From Ruminococcus sp. (GTDB taxonomy: Bacteria; Bacillota; Clostridia; Oscillospirales; Ruminococcaceae), in contig NZ_JAFUAG010000027.1 of assembly GCF_017464355.1 (NCBI RefSeq), forward strand, positions 62,001 to 126,000: a stretch of 64,000 nt of DNA, given 5' to 3'. A model generated the notes under the pieces. The model made no database searches and had not been told where the DNA came from. It saw only the letters and a list, made by a program, of their open reading frames with translations. Positions 48,846 to 57,135 of this stretch are shown here, one piece after another. Each line of letters opens with the position of its first letter. Positions within the stretch are counted from its first letter, which is position 1. The position numbers were made by a program, and so were the translations under genes.

Positions 48846-50387
48846 TTATTCGTAGCAGGTGAAAGCCGCCTCGGTGACTTTCTTGTCTTCTTCGTTCGAC
48901 TTGGTAACAATGCTCACCACAGGTACTACTATGAGCCCGAACAGCATGGCGAAAGCGCCTGCGTTAACAGGTGAAGCCAGTGACAGCCCGCCTAGGGTCT
49001 TGGGGGCATCGGGGATAATGCCGAAGGTGTAGATGAGCATATGCACCACGGTGATAGCCACACCGCAGACGAAGCTTGCCATAACTGCCGCCTTGGTAAC
49101 GCCCTTCCAGAAAAGGCCGTACATAAAGGGTGCCAGAAAAGCACCTGCCAGAGCGCCCCAGCTTATGCCCATAAGGCTTGAGATGACCATGGCGTCCTGC
49201 TTGGCGCCGCGCAGTGAGTAAACTGCTATAGCAACGGAGATGAGCAGGAACACTGCGATGAATATACGCATAACGGAAACTTCCTTCTTCTCGTCCATTT
49301 TGCCTTTCATCAGGGGCTTGATGAGGTCTATGGTCAGGGTAGAGCTGGAAGTAAGTACCAGTGAAGAAAGGGTAGACATGGAAGCCGACAGCACCAGCAC
49401 GATTATCAGTGCGAACAGTGCCGAGGGCAGGCTGTCCATCATGGAGGGAACTATGGCATCAAAGCCCTCCTTGGGTGCGCCGTCAACGTTCTCCATGAAA
49501 AGTCTGCCGAAGCCGCCCAGGAAGTAGCAGCCGCCTGCCACGACAACTGCAAACACGGTGGAAACAACTGTGCCTGTCACAACTGACTTGTCGTCCTTGA
49601 TGGCATAGAACTTCTGTACCATCTGGGGCAGTCCCCAGGTGCCCAGAGAGGTGAGTATGACAACGCCTACCAGGTTGATGGGGTCGGGGCCGAAGAGGGA
49701 GTTGTAGACCTCGGTATTGCCGTTGGTATCGGGGATAGCACCCATAGCCTCCAGCGAACCTGTCAGGCCGCCGTTTACATTCAGCACAGCCACAACAACA
49801 GCAACAATGCCGATGAGCATGATTATGCCCTGTATGAAGTCGTTGAGGGCAGTAGCCTTGTATCCGCCCATGATAACGTAAACTGCGGTGAATATAGCCA
49901 TGATGACTATGCACCACTCGTAGTCGATGTTGAAGCTTTTCTCAAAAAGCCTTGAAAGTCCGTTGTATACCGAGGCTGTGTAGGGGATAAGGAAAATGAA
50001 TATTATCAGCGCCGATACAGTTTTCAGGGTCTTTGAATTATAGCGCAGTTCAAAGAACTCGGGCATGGTCTTGGCATCGAGGTGCTTTGTCATGGTACGG
50101 GTGCGCTTGCCCAGCACCAGCCATGCCAGCAGGGAACCTATCACCGCATTGCCTATGCCCACCCAGGTAGAAGCCACGCCGTATGCCCAGCCGAATTTTC
50201 CCGCATAGCCCACGAAGATAACTGCGGAGAAGTAAGATGTTCCGTAAGCAAAGGCCGTGAACCAGGGACCCAGTCCTCGTCCGCCCAGCACGAAATCGGA
50301 AACGTTGGCAGTTTTTTTGCGGTAGTAAACACCTATGCCTATCATAAGCGCCAGGTATACCACAAGTATCGCCCATCTTATAACCAT
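48846..50387 (-). CDS. Sodium:solute symporter, PutP type
   Basis: 513 aa from ATG 50387, which follows AAGGAAGTG; the frame to 50423 has no ribosome site. About 13 membrane segments; SSS family features include YYRKKT after TM1, the FAYGTSYFSAVIFVGYAG segment of TM2 that lines the Na+ site, and an SSLVLTSSSTLTIDL segment like TM8. Proline is the best-known substrate of PutP, but pantothenate or sugars are also possible. A perfect consensus promoter precedes it. Confidence 0.9.
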   Translation of the reverse strand: MVIRWAILVVYLALMIGIGVYYRKKTANVSDFVLGGRGLGPWFTAFAYGTSYFSAVIFVGYAGKFGWAYGVASTWVGIGNAVIGSLLAWLVLGKRTRTMTKHLDAKTMPEFFELRYNSKTLKTVSALIIFIFLIPYTASVYNGLSRLFEKSFNIDYEWCIVIMAIFTAVYVIMGGYKATALNDFIQGIIMLIGIVAVVVAVLNVNGGLTGSLEAMGAIPDTNGNTEVYNSLFGPDPINLVGVVILTSLGTWGLPQMVQKFYAIKDDKSVVTGTVVSTVFAVVVAGGCYFLGGFGRLFMENVDGAPKEGFDAIVPSMMDSLPSALFALIIVLVLSASMSTLSSLVLTSSSTLTIDLIKPLMKGKMDEKKEVSVMRIFIAVFLLISVAIAVYSLRGAKQDAMVISSLMGISWGALAGAFLAPFMYGLFWKGVTKAAVMASFVCGVAITVVHMLIYTFGIIPDAPKTLGGLSLASPVNAGAFAMLFGLIVVPVVSIVTKSNEEDKKVTEAAFTCYE

Positions 50388-50470
50388 TTTTACACTTCCT
50401 TTAAAGTTTTTCAGCATTAGCATTTTAATGCTTTTATGCTTTTACTTGATAAAGTCAAAAGCTGTATTTA

Positions 50471-50499
50471 ATTATAGTACATTTTAAGGCTGATGTCAA
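50471..50499 (-). promoter_or_regulatory. Promoter of the symporter gene
   Basis: TTGACA (50499-50494), 17 bases, TATAAT (50476-50471). The leader contains GCTTTT...AAAAGC (50437-50461), a possible operator. Confidence 0.8.
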
Positions 50500-50659
50500 C
50501 CGCTGTGAACATTTTTTATGCGGAGAAATAAGCACAAATTTTCAATCAGACATTTGTGCATTGTGCTGTTAATGGCAAATGCTGTAAATTGCAGAGCTTT
50601 TCCGCCGTCCCAAAGGGAGAATTGCTGTCCCGAAAGGGAAAATAATTTCTTTTAAAATA

Positions 50660-50688
50660 TTTACAAGAGGTTTAAATTGTGGTATAAT
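50660..50688 (+). promoter_or_regulatory. Promoter of the 50743 gene
   Basis: TTTACA (50660-50665), 17 bases, TATAAT (50683-50688). Confidence 0.75.
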
Positions 50689-50742
50689 CATGATGTACGC
50701 AAAGATCGGGCTGAAAAACCTGTATTGACCTAGGAGATAGCA

Positions 50743-52386
50743 ATGAAAAATTTCGTGAGAAAACTGGGATATGTAATGTACACCATACTGGCCGTGGTGG
50801 AAATGCTGGCTGTGGTGGTATTCATAGGCGCGACCATTGACCCCACCGAGGGCAATGACCCTCTGTTCACCATACCCGATATGATAGCCGCTTCGTCCTG
50901 TGCGGGCATACTTATGCTCATAAGCTTCGGCAGCATAGCAAGGCTGCATATGGACAAGAAGATGGTGTTCGTCTGCGGGCTGCTGATGAGGCTGTTCGTG
51001 CTGGGCGGGGGTGCCGCATGGTTCTTTTACAGCTCATATCATGTCAGCTCCCCCGAGGCCGCAGCTGTTACGCTGTTCATCACCCTTATCTTCGGTGTGG
51101 CAGCTTACATAATGGGGCGGCAGTCGGACAAACGCTCCGATCACAGCCCGGGGAATGCTAACAGCAGCTTCATTGCTGATAATTTTGATGTCGAGAAGGC
51201 AGAATGGTGCTTTGATGCGGCAGCTGAGGAATACTACGGCAGAGATGTACCGCCCATGATAAGTGAGAAGGACAGCGACAGAATATACGGCTATGCTGCC
51301 AGACCTATGGCAAGCTACCTGGGCTGGCTGGTCAGCAGGGGGCTGGTGACGGAGGGCTTCTGTCAGGGCATTGACCCTGTGCTGCTGCAGGACGTAAGGG
51401 ACGGCAGGGCAGACCCGCTTCTGCTGCTGGAACAAAATGACCTCACACTGACCTCGGATATGATAGACAAGCAGGCAGGGTGGTTCACAAATAACTATTA
51501 CTGGGACTGTATGCACAGAACAAGGTGGTGGTTCTACGCTTTTGACCTTGACTCCACAAGCTACCAGTTTGACTACTTTGATATCATCGGCTGCGGACAG
51601 AACTACTATGTCAACGACTTTGACCCCCGCAGGCAGGAGGAACTGAACAAGCTGCTTGACAGGCGCTTCCGTGAGTATGATAAAGAGGGGCGGTACGATT
51701 ACGAGCTGTACAAAACAGTGGACAGCAAGATATTCGGCGAGGCAGAAATATTGGCCGATGAGGATATCAGCGAAAGCTACCTGGATATGATCTGCGATAT
51801 GATAGCAGACCCCTCCGCCGAACTGGAGGACAGCCTGTTTGCCGCTATACAGGATTTTGCGGAGAACTGTGGTACTCACTATGCCGATAAGCAGGAAGCC
51901 TTTGCAGCCTTCAGCGAGCCGTCGGTCTATGTGAGCAGGCCTGAGGGCGAAGAGCCTGCCTTTGTCATCGAGGGCGGCGGCGAGCTTGAGCCTGAGCATG
52001 GCTGCGGCATGACCGTCAGGGGCAGGTATGTTTCCAATCTGACCTATGCAGGGGAGGAAGATGAGCCCTGGACAGAAGCAGTGCGGCTCAGCATGAAAAT
52101 GGAGGATATGGACAGGGAACCCCTCCGTCAGGCCTTTGTCATACCCTATGAGTGCGGGGGCTCCCAGACAGCGGACAATATGGTGTCACTGCCCGAAACT
52201 CTCGCTGAGGCCAAGGAGAAGTGTGACCGCAGGATCATCTGCCTGCTGAAACAGGGCATGAAGCTCAGCTACGTTTTTGAGCCTTACTATAACAGCGCAG
52301 GCAGGGCGGCAGGCATGAAGGTAGAAGCCCTGAGGACTGACGGCCGCAAAGCCTTCAGCATGATAAGCAGGGCTATAGGCAGCTGA
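50743..52386 (+). CDS. Membrane protein with large cytosolic domain, unknown
   Basis: 547 aa from ATG 50743 after AGGAGAT. Four membrane segments (~10-30, 45-65, 75-95, 105-125), then ~420 soluble residues rich in Asp, Tyr and Trp. The start of the soluble part (VEKAEWCFDAAAEEYYG to YLGWLVSRGL) loosely recalls the DUF7832 pattern in which an N-terminal helix pair ends in a Y-x-x-W motif. Not a transporter by composition. A response regulator lies 25 nt downstream in the same direction, but there is no histidine kinase domain here. Confidence 0.6.
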   Translation: MKNFVRKLGYVMYTILAVVEMLAVVVFIGATIDPTEGNDPLFTIPDMIAASSCAGILMLISFGSIARLHMDKKMVFVCGLLMRLFVLGGGAAWFFYSSYHVSSPEAAAVTLFITLIFGVAAYIMGRQSDKRSDHSPGNANSSFIADNFDVEKAEWCFDAAAEEYYGRDVPPMISEKDSDRIYGYAARPMASYLGWLVSRGLVTEGFCQGIDPVLLQDVRDGRADPLLLLEQNDLTLTSDMIDKQAGWFTNNYYWDCMHRTRWWFYAFDLDSTSYQFDYFDIIGCGQNYYVNDFDPRRQEELNKLLDRRFREYDKEGRYDYELYKTVDSKIFGEAEILADEDISESYLDMICDMIADPSAELEDSLFAAIQDFAENCGTHYADKQEAFAAFSEPSVYVSRPEGEEPAFVIEGGGELEPEHGCGMTVRGRYVSNLTYAGEEDEPWTEAVRLSMKMEDMDREPLRQAFVIPYECGGSQTADNMVSLPETLAEAKEKCDRRIICLLKQGMKLSYVFEPYYNSAGRAAGMKVEALRTDGRKAFSMISRAIGS

Positions 52387-52411
52387 GCATAAAAACGGGG
52401 AGGTGTATCTC

Positions 52412-53080
52412 ATGGCAGCGGTACTGGTGATAGAAGACGACAGCTCGATAAACAGCCTGCTCTGCAGCATACTTGAAAAAAGCGGCTGCACCGCAGACCA
52501 TGCTTCAAACGGCCTTGAAGGCCTTGACAAAGCCCTTGCGGGGGACTATGACATTATACTTATGGATCTTATGCTTCCCCTTAAGACAGGGGAGGAGCTG
52601 CTGAAAGAGCTGCGCAGGGCAAAGAACACCCCTGTCATCGTCATATCGGCGAAATCTGAGGTCTACAACAGGATAGAGCTTTTCAGGATAGGGGCAGATG
52701 ACTACATAACCAAGCCCTTTGATATCGACGAGGTAATGCTGAGGATACAGGCTTTGCTTCGGCGGACGGGGGCTAAGGTGCCCTCGGTGGTGAGCTATAA
52801 AGCAATGGAACTTGATACTGACTCAAAGCGTGTGTATATCAGCGGAAATGAACTTACCTGCACCGCCACCGAATATGCCATACTTGAACTCATGCTGAAA
52901 AATCCGGGGATCATATTCTCCAAGCGCAGGCTTTACGAAAGCGTTTCGGGGGATACCTACCTCAGCGACGACAACACCATGAACGTACACATAAGCAACC
53001 TCCGCAAGAAGATAGCTAAGGTCACGGAGGAGGAGTACATCGAAACGGTCTATGGCATGGGCTACAGGCTGGCGAAATGA
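52412..53080 (+). CDS. OmpR-family response regulator, no adjacent kinase
   Basis: 222 aa from ATG 52412 after GGGAGGTG. The receiver has the acidic pair EDD, phospho-acceptor Asp in LMDLMLP, Thr/Ser switch in VIVISA and Lys in ITKPFD; the C-terminal winged helix carries TATEYAILELMLKNPG and a closing VYGMGYRL. It follows the unknown membrane protein in one transcript. No sensor kinase gene is in the window, so its partner is elsewhere or the membrane protein takes that role. Confidence 0.92.
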   Translation: MAAVLVIEDDSSINSLLCSILEKSGCTADHASNGLEGLDKALAGDYDIILMDLMLPLKTGEELLKELRRAKNTPVIVISAKSEVYNRIELFRIGADDYITKPFDIDEVMLRIQALLRRTGAKVPSVVSYKAMELDTDSKRVYISGNELTCTATEYAILELMLKNPGIIFSKRRLYESVSGDTYLSDDNTMNVHISNLRKKIAKVTEEEYIETVYGMGYRLAK

Positions 53081-53162
53081 CAGCTTTTCCCGTTGAAGAT
53101 CTCGTTTGTAAATATATGCAAAATGGAATGAGCCCTATCCTGCTCAAGCCTGTTTGTACAAA

Positions 53163-53196
53163 AAAAGACCACTTGTCCTGAGGACAGTGGTCTTTT
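53163..53196. terminator. Bidirectional terminator
   Basis: AAAAGACCACTTGTCCT and AGGACAGTGGTCTTTT pair over ~15 bp around one or two bases, with A/T tracts on both sides; ends the response regulator and acetolactate decarboxylase genes. Confidence 0.88.
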
Positions 53197-53201
53197 GTGT
53201 T

Positions 53202-53927
53202 CTATTCGCCCTGTTCGACTTCTTTTATCTCGTCCTTTGAAGCGCTTTTCAGCGAGTAGGTATCAAAGGCGGGGGTGGATGGCAGGGATATCTCCAGGTC
53301 GTGTATCTGTATCTCACGGGTCCTGCCGCTGTTCATTTCCAGCTCGAAGACATGGCCGCCCTTAGTGCGGTCATCGGAGATAAAGTGCATATGCCAGCCT
53401 GCGGCATTTATGCCGTCCATGTAATCGGGATAATACACCCCTACCAGCGAGCCGCTGATATTCTCAAACACAAAATCCTTCTGGGTCACGCTGAGGGCAT
53501 CTTTCAGGGAAACATGGTGGGCACGGTAGCCCGATTCGCTCCTCGCACAGACCTTTGCAAAGCTGCCGTCAATGCGTACCAGGTGCATACTGTTCAGGCC
53601 AAAGCGTTCCTCTATGCGCAGGGTGAGCTGTTTTTTAAGCTCTGCCATGTCAGCTGTGTGCCCCAGCTCAAACTCTCTGCAGTCTTCAAGATATGCCACC
53701 GAAGAAAAGGGAACACCCGTCTTGCCGTCAGCCTCGGTGACAGTACCATGCTCAGAGGCTCGGTAGCAGCGGCCGTCAAGGGTTATCATCTCACCGTCCA
53801 CATCTTCAAAGGTGCCAAGCCCCGTATCTCCGTGGCTCAGCAGTTCCTCCACCGTTACCACCGACTTTGAATACCCCAGCGCCAGCGCCTGCAGGGTGGA
53901 TACCTGAAACATCTTGTGTTCTTTCAT
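53202..53927 (-). CDS. Alpha-acetolactate decarboxylase
   Basis: 241 aa from ATG 53927 after AAGGAG. It converts acetolactate to acetoin in the cytosol. Family motifs: GDTGLGTFEDVDGEM near the N-terminus, LDGRCYRA, the PFSSVAYL region, and the zinc His pair in GWHMHFISDD, followed by GGHVFEL. Length is as in AlsD/BudA. The acetolactate synthase is not in the window. It lies 20 nt after the STAS-kinase gene and is read from the same promoter. Confidence 0.93.
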   Translation of the reverse strand: MKEHKMFQVSTLQALALGYSKSVVTVEELLSHGDTGLGTFEDVDGEMITLDGRCYRASEHGTVTEADGKTGVPFSSVAYLEDCREFELGHTADMAELKKQLTLRIEERFGLNSMHLVRIDGSFAKVCARSESGYRAHHVSLKDALSVTQKDFVFENISGSLVGVYYPDYMDGINAAGWHMHFISDDRTKGGHVFELEMNSGRTREIQIHDLEISLPSTPAFDTYSLKSASKDEIKEVEQGE

Positions 53928-53947
53928 TACTTATTCTCCTTACTATG

Positions 53948-55108
53948 TCAGAAAAGCAGGCTGTCTGTCCTGTCTGCCAGCTCCCTGAGCCTTTTGCGGT
54001 TATGCCCGATCCGTGCCTCAAAAAGCGCCCCCGAAGTATCTGAGGCAAAGCCTATAAGATACAGGAACCTCACAGCGCCCACAACGGCGATCTTGTCCCG
54101 CAGGGAAGCTATGCGCTCCTCGTCATCGGTCTTAAAATAGTACCCCACGAACTTTTCCCATACCCTTTCGGAAAGCTCATTGGGTATCCCCAGAAAATCC
54201 ATGCTGTTGTTCGGGTCGTCTTCCCCGAAGGCAAAATATGTCACATAGACCGACTGCAGGTCGAAGATGGGGTGCCCCGCACAAAGGGTCTCCATATCTA
54301 TGAGCATGGGCTCGCCGTCCCGCACCATAATGTTCTTCATCTGGGCGTCGCCGTGTATGACGTTCAGCTGTTCGGGTATCTCCAGGAACATCTCCCTCAG
54401 CCGTGCGGTAAGGTCGTCATCAAGATACCTTGAAGCTTCCTCCAGATACCCCATGTACAGCTCCCTGGCCGACCTCAGCTTCCCCCGTGGGACGGTCTGC
54501 TCATTCACCAGGCGGAGAAAACCAGCGTACTGCTTTATTATCTCATCGGCATTGGCAGGGTCTTCTATGAGCAGGTCGTTGAAGGTCTTTGCGTTGAGCA
54601 GCTCAAACACCGAGCCGTAACTGTTCCCGACCTTTACGATGTCGTAGGATATGGCTGTGGGCACCCCTGCTATCAGGGCGGTGCGGGCAAGCTCTTTTTC
54701 AGTGCGGATAATGTTTATGCTGTCAGGGGACTCATACACCTTTACGATAGTTTCGGGGTCGATACGGTAGACAGTCCCGTAAAAGCCCCGCCCGATGATC
54801 TCACAGCCCTCAACGCTGACCTCACGCATTTTCTTGCTGATGTCAAAAAGCTCATCAAAGCCTGTGGTCTCAAATATCTCGTATACCTCCGGGGAAGCGT
54901 TTCTTATCTCAAGCCTGTTCTTCCAGCGCTTTCTTATCTTCATGAGTACCCTCAGCCCTGCGCTGGAAATGTACTGAAGCTCTGCTATATCGAACACAGG
55001 CTCAGCCCCGCTGTTTTCCGCAAGAAGCTTTTCCAGCCTCTTCTCGGTGTCTGCCGCATTGGAGGTATCTATCCTCCCCGAAAGCTCTATCACGAACCTG
55101 TCTGCCAT
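53948..55108 (-). CDS. STAS domain fused to an aminoglycoside-phosphotransferase-like kinase
   Basis: 386 aa from ATG 55108 after GGGAGGT. Residues 1-95 are a STAS domain of the anti-sigma antagonist type, with the phosphorylatable Ser in ISSAGLRV (Ser48/49). Residues ~105-386 are an APH/choline-kinase-like fold: GRGFYGTVYRI (glycine loop), TIVKVY (Lys), VIHGDAQMKNIM (catalytic Asp) and LIDMETL (metal Asp). The kinase resembles the TIGR02172 family. The fusion suggests a partner switch that phosphorylates a STAS domain or a small molecule. No anti-sigma kinase or sigma gene lies near. Confidence 0.85.
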   Translation of the reverse strand: MADRFVIELSGRIDTSNAADTEKRLEKLLAENSGAEPVFDIAELQYISSAGLRVLMKIRKRWKNRLEIRNASPEVYEIFETTGFDELFDISKKMREVSVEGCEIIGRGFYGTVYRIDPETIVKVYESPDSINIIRTEKELARTALIAGVPTAISYDIVKVGNSYGSVFELLNAKTFNDLLIEDPANADEIIKQYAGFLRLVNEQTVPRGKLRSARELYMGYLEEASRYLDDDLTARLREMFLEIPEQLNVIHGDAQMKNIMVRDGEPMLIDMETLCAGHPIFDLQSVYVTYFAFGEDDPNNSMDFLGIPNELSERVWEKFVGYYFKTDDEERIASLRDKIAVVGAVRFLYLIGFASDTSGALFEARIGHNRKRLRELADRTDSLLF

Positions 55109-55171
55109 ACTATGACCTCCCTTCGGAATTTCATCTCACAAATAAGTTAAAAGCACTTGCTCTGTTCATAT

Positions 55172-55200
55172 ATTATACCACTAATTATGCAAAATGTCAA
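55172..55200 (-). promoter_or_regulatory. Promoter of the STAS-kinase/acetolactate decarboxylase operon
   Basis: TTGACA (55200-55195), 17 bases, TATAAT (55177-55172). Confidence 0.8.
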
Positions 55201-55266
55201 CAGCCGACAGCAACAGCCTGCAAAAATTAGTTTATTTAGCTTATTCGTAAAAGGGAGTCATTTCCG

Positions 55267-56139
55267 CTATTCAAGAAACTTTTCCCTCAGCGCCTCCAGT
55301 TCGCTGTCGGTAACACCCAGCTCTGCCTTGATATAGCCGTTCACCGAGCCGTAGTTTTCTTTCAGGTGGGCTATCACGTTGGTCATGGTGGTTTCGTTCA
55401 CCCTGTCCATGGCCATGAGGTATGCGTCTGTCTTGTCAGGGGGTATCTTACCCGAGTTTTCCAGCATCCTGCGCTCAGCGGCAATGCGTTCGCTGTTGTA
55501 GATGTTTGTTAGCATATAGTCCTCCACGATGACATCTTCGGGCACCCCAAGTGCTGAAAGTATCAGCATGGCCGCCACACCTGTCCTGTCCTTGCCCTGG
55601 GTGCAGTGGAAGAGCATAGCCCTGCCCTCGCTGAGGTTTAAAAGCTCACGGAAAAACCTGCTGTAGCCCCGCCTGCCTGCCTCATCATCAAGAAAACCGA
55701 AGTACAGCGTATCTCCCAGAAACCCCGAGGACACTGCCAGCTCCAGCAGAGCCAGCTGGTCTATACCCTTTGAGGGGTCAATGTCGTACCCCGAAAACTG
55801 CTGCATAAGGCTCTGCATATCAAGTATGGGCATATGGAAATACTCAGCCCCTTCAATGGCGGGGTCAGGCTCGCTGGAAACAGTGCCCGTTATAAACGAA
55901 AGCTCCGCAGAACCGTTTATCTCCTCATCCGAGCGAAAGTCCGCTATCTTCTCCAGATGATAGACCTCTCTCAGCCTGCTGATATCTTTTTCACTTGCCG
56001 TGGAAAGCTTTGCCGACCTCAGCAGTACCCCTTTTTTCACACGGCGGTTGTCCGCTGTGATGTACCCGCCCAGCTCACGGGCATTCTGCAAACCTGTCAT
56101 GCGTATGCTTTGTTTACGGGCAATTTTTATCTCATCCAT
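55267..56139 (-). CDS. Tyrosine-protein phosphatase, PTP-like
   Basis: 290 aa; ATG 56139 follows AGAAGGTGA by four bases. The open frame extends 60 codons further upstream without a ribosome site, past the promoter. N-terminal NARELGGYITAD, FRSDEEI, and the active-site loop HCTQGKDRTG with the nucleophilic Cys and the Arg are those of the bacterial LipA/IphP-type dual-specificity phosphatases. Cytosolic. It may dephosphorylate proteins or phosphoinositides. Single-gene transcript with its own promoter. Confidence 0.9.
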   Translation of the reverse strand: MDEIKIARKQSIRMTGLQNARELGGYITADNRRVKKGVLLRSAKLSTASEKDISRLREVYHLEKIADFRSDEEINGSAELSFITGTVSSEPDPAIEGAEYFHMPILDMQSLMQQFSGYDIDPSKGIDQLALLELAVSSGFLGDTLYFGFLDDEAGRRGYSRFFRELLNLSEGRAMLFHCTQGKDRTGVAAMLILSALGVPEDVIVEDYMLTNIYNSERIAAERRMLENSGKIPPDKTDAYLMAMDRVNETTMTNVIAHLKENYGSVNGYIKAELGVTDSELEALREKFLE

Positions 56140-56184
56140 GAGATCACCTTCTCTTTCTTTTGTGTCTGGTAAAAAGCTATCTTT

Positions 56185-56213
56185 ATTATAACATATCTCC
56201 GCCGTTCTTTCAA
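56185..56213 (-). promoter_or_regulatory. Promoter of the PTP-like phosphatase
   Basis: TTGAAA (56213-56208), 17 bases, TATAAT (56190-56185). Confidence 0.7.
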
Positions 56214-56227
56214 CCCGCGGGCAAAAG

Positions 56228-56263
56228 AAAATAGCCCGCAGGATATACCTGCAGACTATTTTT
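56228..56263 (-). terminator. Terminator of the apbE operon
   Basis: AAAATAG..CGCAGG and CCTGC..CTATTTT pair with two mismatches around five bases; the stop codon of the Gx-transporter gene lies in the stem, and CTTTTG follows. Confidence 0.75.
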
Positions 56264-56771
56264 CCGCCGACTTGTTTTTCCTGCGGGAATTCAGCCTCCC
56301 CGTCACCAGCTGGGCGCATATGCCTGTGAAGAGGCCTGCTATGCAGCCTGATATGAGCAGCACGGGCAGGTAGCCCAGGACGGCTTTGCTCTTAAGGACT
56401 ATCATGGCCACCGTTATCTGGCCGATGTTGTGCAGCACTGCGCCTATGACGCTTAAGAACCACATATTCTTCTCATCGGCAGCGCGGCGGAGCAGCACCA
56501 TTCCCGCAAAGCAGAGAGCGCCTCCCGCAATGCTGTACCACAGCGCCATGAGGTTCCCCGAGAAGAGCGCCCCGAGAAGTATCCGTGAGAAGAGCATCAT
56601 GGCGGTCTCGGCGGGGGTGAAGGTGTAAATGCAGTAGACGGTTATGATATTTGCCAGCCCCAGCTTTACCCCCGGTACGGGCACCACATCGGGCAGGCGA
56701 AGCTCGACTATGAAGATTATGAGCGCCAGGCAGGTCAGCAGACCCAGCTTTGTTAATTTGTTGACTTTCAT
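56256..56771 (-). CDS. Gx transporter family protein (HepI-like)
   Basis: 171 aa from ATG 56771 after GAGGTAA, four bases past the stop of the NusG-II gene. Five to six membrane segments; VELRLPDVVPVPGVKLGLANI near the N-terminus is the signature of the family once called heptaprenyl diphosphate synthase component I, now seen as an ECF-like transport subunit. Beside ApbE and the NusG-II protein it matches the pair called EetA/EetB in flavin-based electron export loci; function inferred from context. Confidence 0.82.
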   Translation of the reverse strand: MKVNKLTKLGLLTCLALIIFIVELRLPDVVPVPGVKLGLANIITVYCIYTFTPAETAMMLFSRILLGALFSGNLMALWYSIAGGALCFAGMVLLRRAADEKNMWFLSVIGAVLHNIGQITVAMIVLKSKAVLGYLPVLLISGCIAGLFTGICAQLVTGRLNSRRKNKSAEK

Positions 56772-56775
56772 CAGT

Positions 56776-57135
56776 TTACCTCGCTGTTCCGTCAAGGCCG
56801 CCCCCTGCATACTCTATGACCAGCCTGTTGGGCAGGCAGACTATGGGGGTGTCAGGCCGAAGCTTTCCTGTTTCGATGCAGATGTGGTCGGGGCAGTCGG
56901 CATGGGTCATGCGCACCTCGCCGTCCTTTATCTCTATGACGTTCTTTCTGCCCTTGTATTCGACTTCAATGGTGCGGTATGGGGTGCGGGAAAGGTCTAT
57001 GCGGTAAAGCTCTTTGCCGTCCTGAGAAATGACTATCTCCTCACCCGCAGGACGCATTGCAAGGTAAACGCACCACACCGCCGATACCGCCAGCAGACCT
57101 GCTGTTATGAGAATGAATATCTTCCGCCCGGTCAT
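56776..57135 (-). CDS. NusG domain II-containing membrane-anchored protein
   Basis: 119 aa. One N-terminal membrane segment (~6-26), then an extracytoplasmic beta-barrel with NVIEIKDGEVRMTHADCPDHIC and IVCLPNRLVIE, the NusG-II domain pattern with a conserved pair of Cys. It lies between apbE (overlap of four bases) and the Gx transporter gene, the standard order. The role is unproven; a flavin or quinone link is suggested by context. Confidence 0.85.
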   Translation of the reverse strand: MTGRKIFILITAGLLAVSAVWCVYLAMRPAGEEIVISQDGKELYRIDLSRTPYRTIEVEYKGRKNVIEIKDGEVRMTHADCPDHICIETGKLRPDTPIVCLPNRLVIEYAGGGLDGTAR

